64,000 bases of DNA from Candidatus Hydrogenedens sp. GTDB lineage: Bacteria > Hydrogenedentota > Hydrogenedentia > Hydrogenedentales > Hydrogenedentaceae. Made by a program: the position numbers and the translations under genes. The notes under the pieces are model-generated. The model was not told where the DNA came from. It worked only from the letters and a program-made list of their open reading frames with translations, and made no database searches. This document shows, piece by piece, positions 62,707 to 64,000 of this stretch (position 1 is its first letter; each line of letters opens with the position of its first letter). The DNA is taken from contig DAOSBX010000008.1 of NCBI GenBank assembly GCA_035361075.1, positions 40,235 through 104,234 on the forward strand, in the 5' to 3' direction.

Positions 62707-64000
62707 TTAGTTTAGGTATCCGAGGGCATTTAGCTGTTGCTGGACTTCTTCAGGAACCTCAATTTTGGTTCCACCTCCAGTAGCTAACTTTCTCTGGATA
62801 GCAAGATAGGGACCTGAATCCTCAGGAAACTTTGGTTCGGTTTCCCAATATATGTGGGGAACAGAAATATCTACGGGCTTATTCTTTTCAAGCTTTATCA
62901 CCGATTGGTCAGGTAAAACTAAAGAATATTCAGGTCCATTTATTAAAGAGATTTTTATTCTCGATTGGGGAGACTTAGGCACGATAACTACCTTACCCAA
63001 ATCCGGGATAAAATTAGTCTCTCTGATTAATGTTGGTATGGAACCTGAATATTCGATGCCCTTATTTGGAATACATATTGTTCCCCCTGTGCCATATATC
63101 GCTATAACTTCATTATCAGGAGATATAAGTAATTCAAATGTATTATTAACATCCGCCCCAGAAGTGTTCTTATAGGAGATAATATATCCTCTTTCCTTTT
63201 CTTTTTCAGTATTCCTTAACATATTTCTCATTTGCTCTAAAATACCACTTTTTTTGATGGATAAATCTAAATTTTCACTATCAGGTAAGGCTAAATTAAA
63301 AAGATGTTCTTTCCTTTCTCCACCATTTAGTATATATTTATAATCTTTTTTGATAATTGCTAAGTTTTCCATACTTGGGTTTTGAGTGACTAAGAAGTCT
63401 CTTAACTTTTTACCATTTTTTATTAAAGGGAGAACAGAAAAGCCATCAAACTTATATGGTAATTTATCAGAATGGTATCCTATATAATCAAGCACAGTAG
63501 GAACGATATCTATCAGTGATACTAACTCGTATATGTTTGTGCCTCTAAACTCTTCATTGGGAAATTTTATCATCATAACTACTCTACAAGTGTTTTCATA
63601 TACACCTGTGTGTTCATAAAATCCATTTTCTCCAAAAGATTCGCCGTGATCGGAGACGATTATGATCAGTGATTTCTCATATAGATTATGGGTTTTCAAA
63701 TATTCAAAGAAATTTCCCAGTGCGAAATCCACCTTTGCTATGCAATCATCGTAGCAGGTTTGAAGATAAAGATTCTCGTACGGATTGAGTAAAAAAGATT
63801 TCCCTTTAAATATGAGATTATCAATCATAATTTGTAATAGAGAGCGTGGATTAGCAGGCAAACATTCGGGAGTAAGTTCTGAAGGTGCATCTATCAAATT
63901 GCTAAAAAATCTAAATCTATCATCATTCGAGTCGTATATTTGCATTCCAGATTCCATTTTGGAATGTAAGTCATAGACATGGGAGAAAACAAAAAAAGGT
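62707..64000 (-). CDS. Sulfatase-family protein, N-terminus cut by window end
   Basis: The frame stays open to base 64000, so the start lies outside. The visible 431 residues begin PFFVFSHVYDLHSK, the usual sulfatase strand after the metal site, then SLIIIVSDHGESFGENGFYEHTG and SLIDIVPTVLDYIG. The last 170 residues are an extra beta-rich domain. The Cys/Ser site converted to formylglycine would be upstream and is not visible, so activity cannot be judged. Arylsulfatases remove sulfate from polysaccharides or lipids; a phosphoester-cleaving relative is also possible. Confidence 0.9.
   Translation of the reverse strand, partial: PFFVFSHVYDLHSKMESGMQIYDSNDDRFRFFSNLIDAPSELTPECLPANPRSLLQIMIDNLIFKGKSFLLNPYENLYLQTCYDDCIAKVDFALGNFFEYLKTHNLYEKSLIIIVSDHGESFGENGFYEHTGVYENTCRVVMMIKFPNEEFRGTNIYELVSLIDIVPTVLDYIGYHSDKLPYKFDGFSVLPLIKNGKKLRDFLVTQNPSMENLAIIKKDYKYILNGGERKEHLFNLALPDSENLDLSIKKSGILEQMRNMLRNTEKEKERGYIISYKNTSGADVNNTFELLISPDNEVIAIYGTGGTICIPNKGIEYSGSIPTLIRETNFIPDLGKVVIVPKSPQSRIKISLINGPEYSLVLPDQSVIKLEKNKPVDISVPHIYWETEPKFPEDSGPYLAIQRKLATGGGTKIEVPEEVQQQLNALGYLN

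Overview
The window reads as one contig from a Gram-negative, AT-rich bacterium. Lnt, MurJ, TolB, a TonB/TolA-like protein, secretin-domain proteins and several lipoproteins imply an outer membrane. A Tat-exported Gfo/Idh/MocA protein, a sulfatase, a purple-acid-phosphatase-like enzyme and three large glycosidase-like proteins are gene types common in Planctomycetota, Lentisphaerota and Hydrogenedentota-like lineages. The 7Fe ferredoxin, the AmmeMemoRadiSam-type radical SAM protein and the B12-binding radical SAM protein fit an anaerobic or microaerophilic life. The phylum is an inference; no rRNA gene is present to settle it.

Layout. Positions 1-5.7 kb: end of glutamate dehydrogenase, a bifunctional-nuclease-domain protein, tadA, an SprT-like protease pair, and an ECF sigma factor overlapping a zinc-finger/TPR anti-sigma protein. 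5.7-14.2 kb, minus strand: citrate synthase, murJ, lnt, and a block of two secretin-domain proteins with a TPR lipoprotein and a small exported protein. 14.4-14.7 kb: a striking GC-rich array of thirty 9-bp units. 14.8-21.7 kb: a glycosidase-like protein, a HAD hydrolase, a radical SAM enzyme, ferredoxin, yjbQ, tRNA-Arg(CCT) and ychF. 21.7-30.1 kb: a giant alpha-2-macroglobulin lipoprotein with pbpC. 31.6-35.3 kb: a three-gene block of CARF-HEPN ribonuclease, Cas6 and a secernin-like hydrolase, with no CRISPR array or other cas gene in view. 35.4-45 kb: a hybrid histidine kinase, then a minus-strand run (TonB/TolA-like, tolB, smpB and two poorly known genes), an aminotransferase and a phosphatase. 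45.0-45.8 kb: a gene-poor gap with a C-rich structured RNA candidate. 45.8-49.5 kb: PIN/TRAM-ispD-ispF, a purine nucleoside phosphorylase and a DUF167 protein. 49.6-64 kb: a small zinc-ribbon protein, tatD, a glycosidase-like protein, an MBL hydrolase overlapping an AraC/PocR regulator, a large lipoprotein, a B12 radical SAM protein, truA, another glycosidase-like protein, a decayed IS5-type transposase and a sulfatase cut by the window edge.

Best candidates for something new are the CARF-HEPN/Cas6/secernin block, the 9-bp array, and the C-rich hairpin RNA candidate at about 45.1 kb. Most other genes are envelope biogenesis, housekeeping or polymer degradation. Start sites were moved inward from the longest reading frame for about nine genes on the basis of ribosome binding sites, signal peptides or overlap with the upstream stop.
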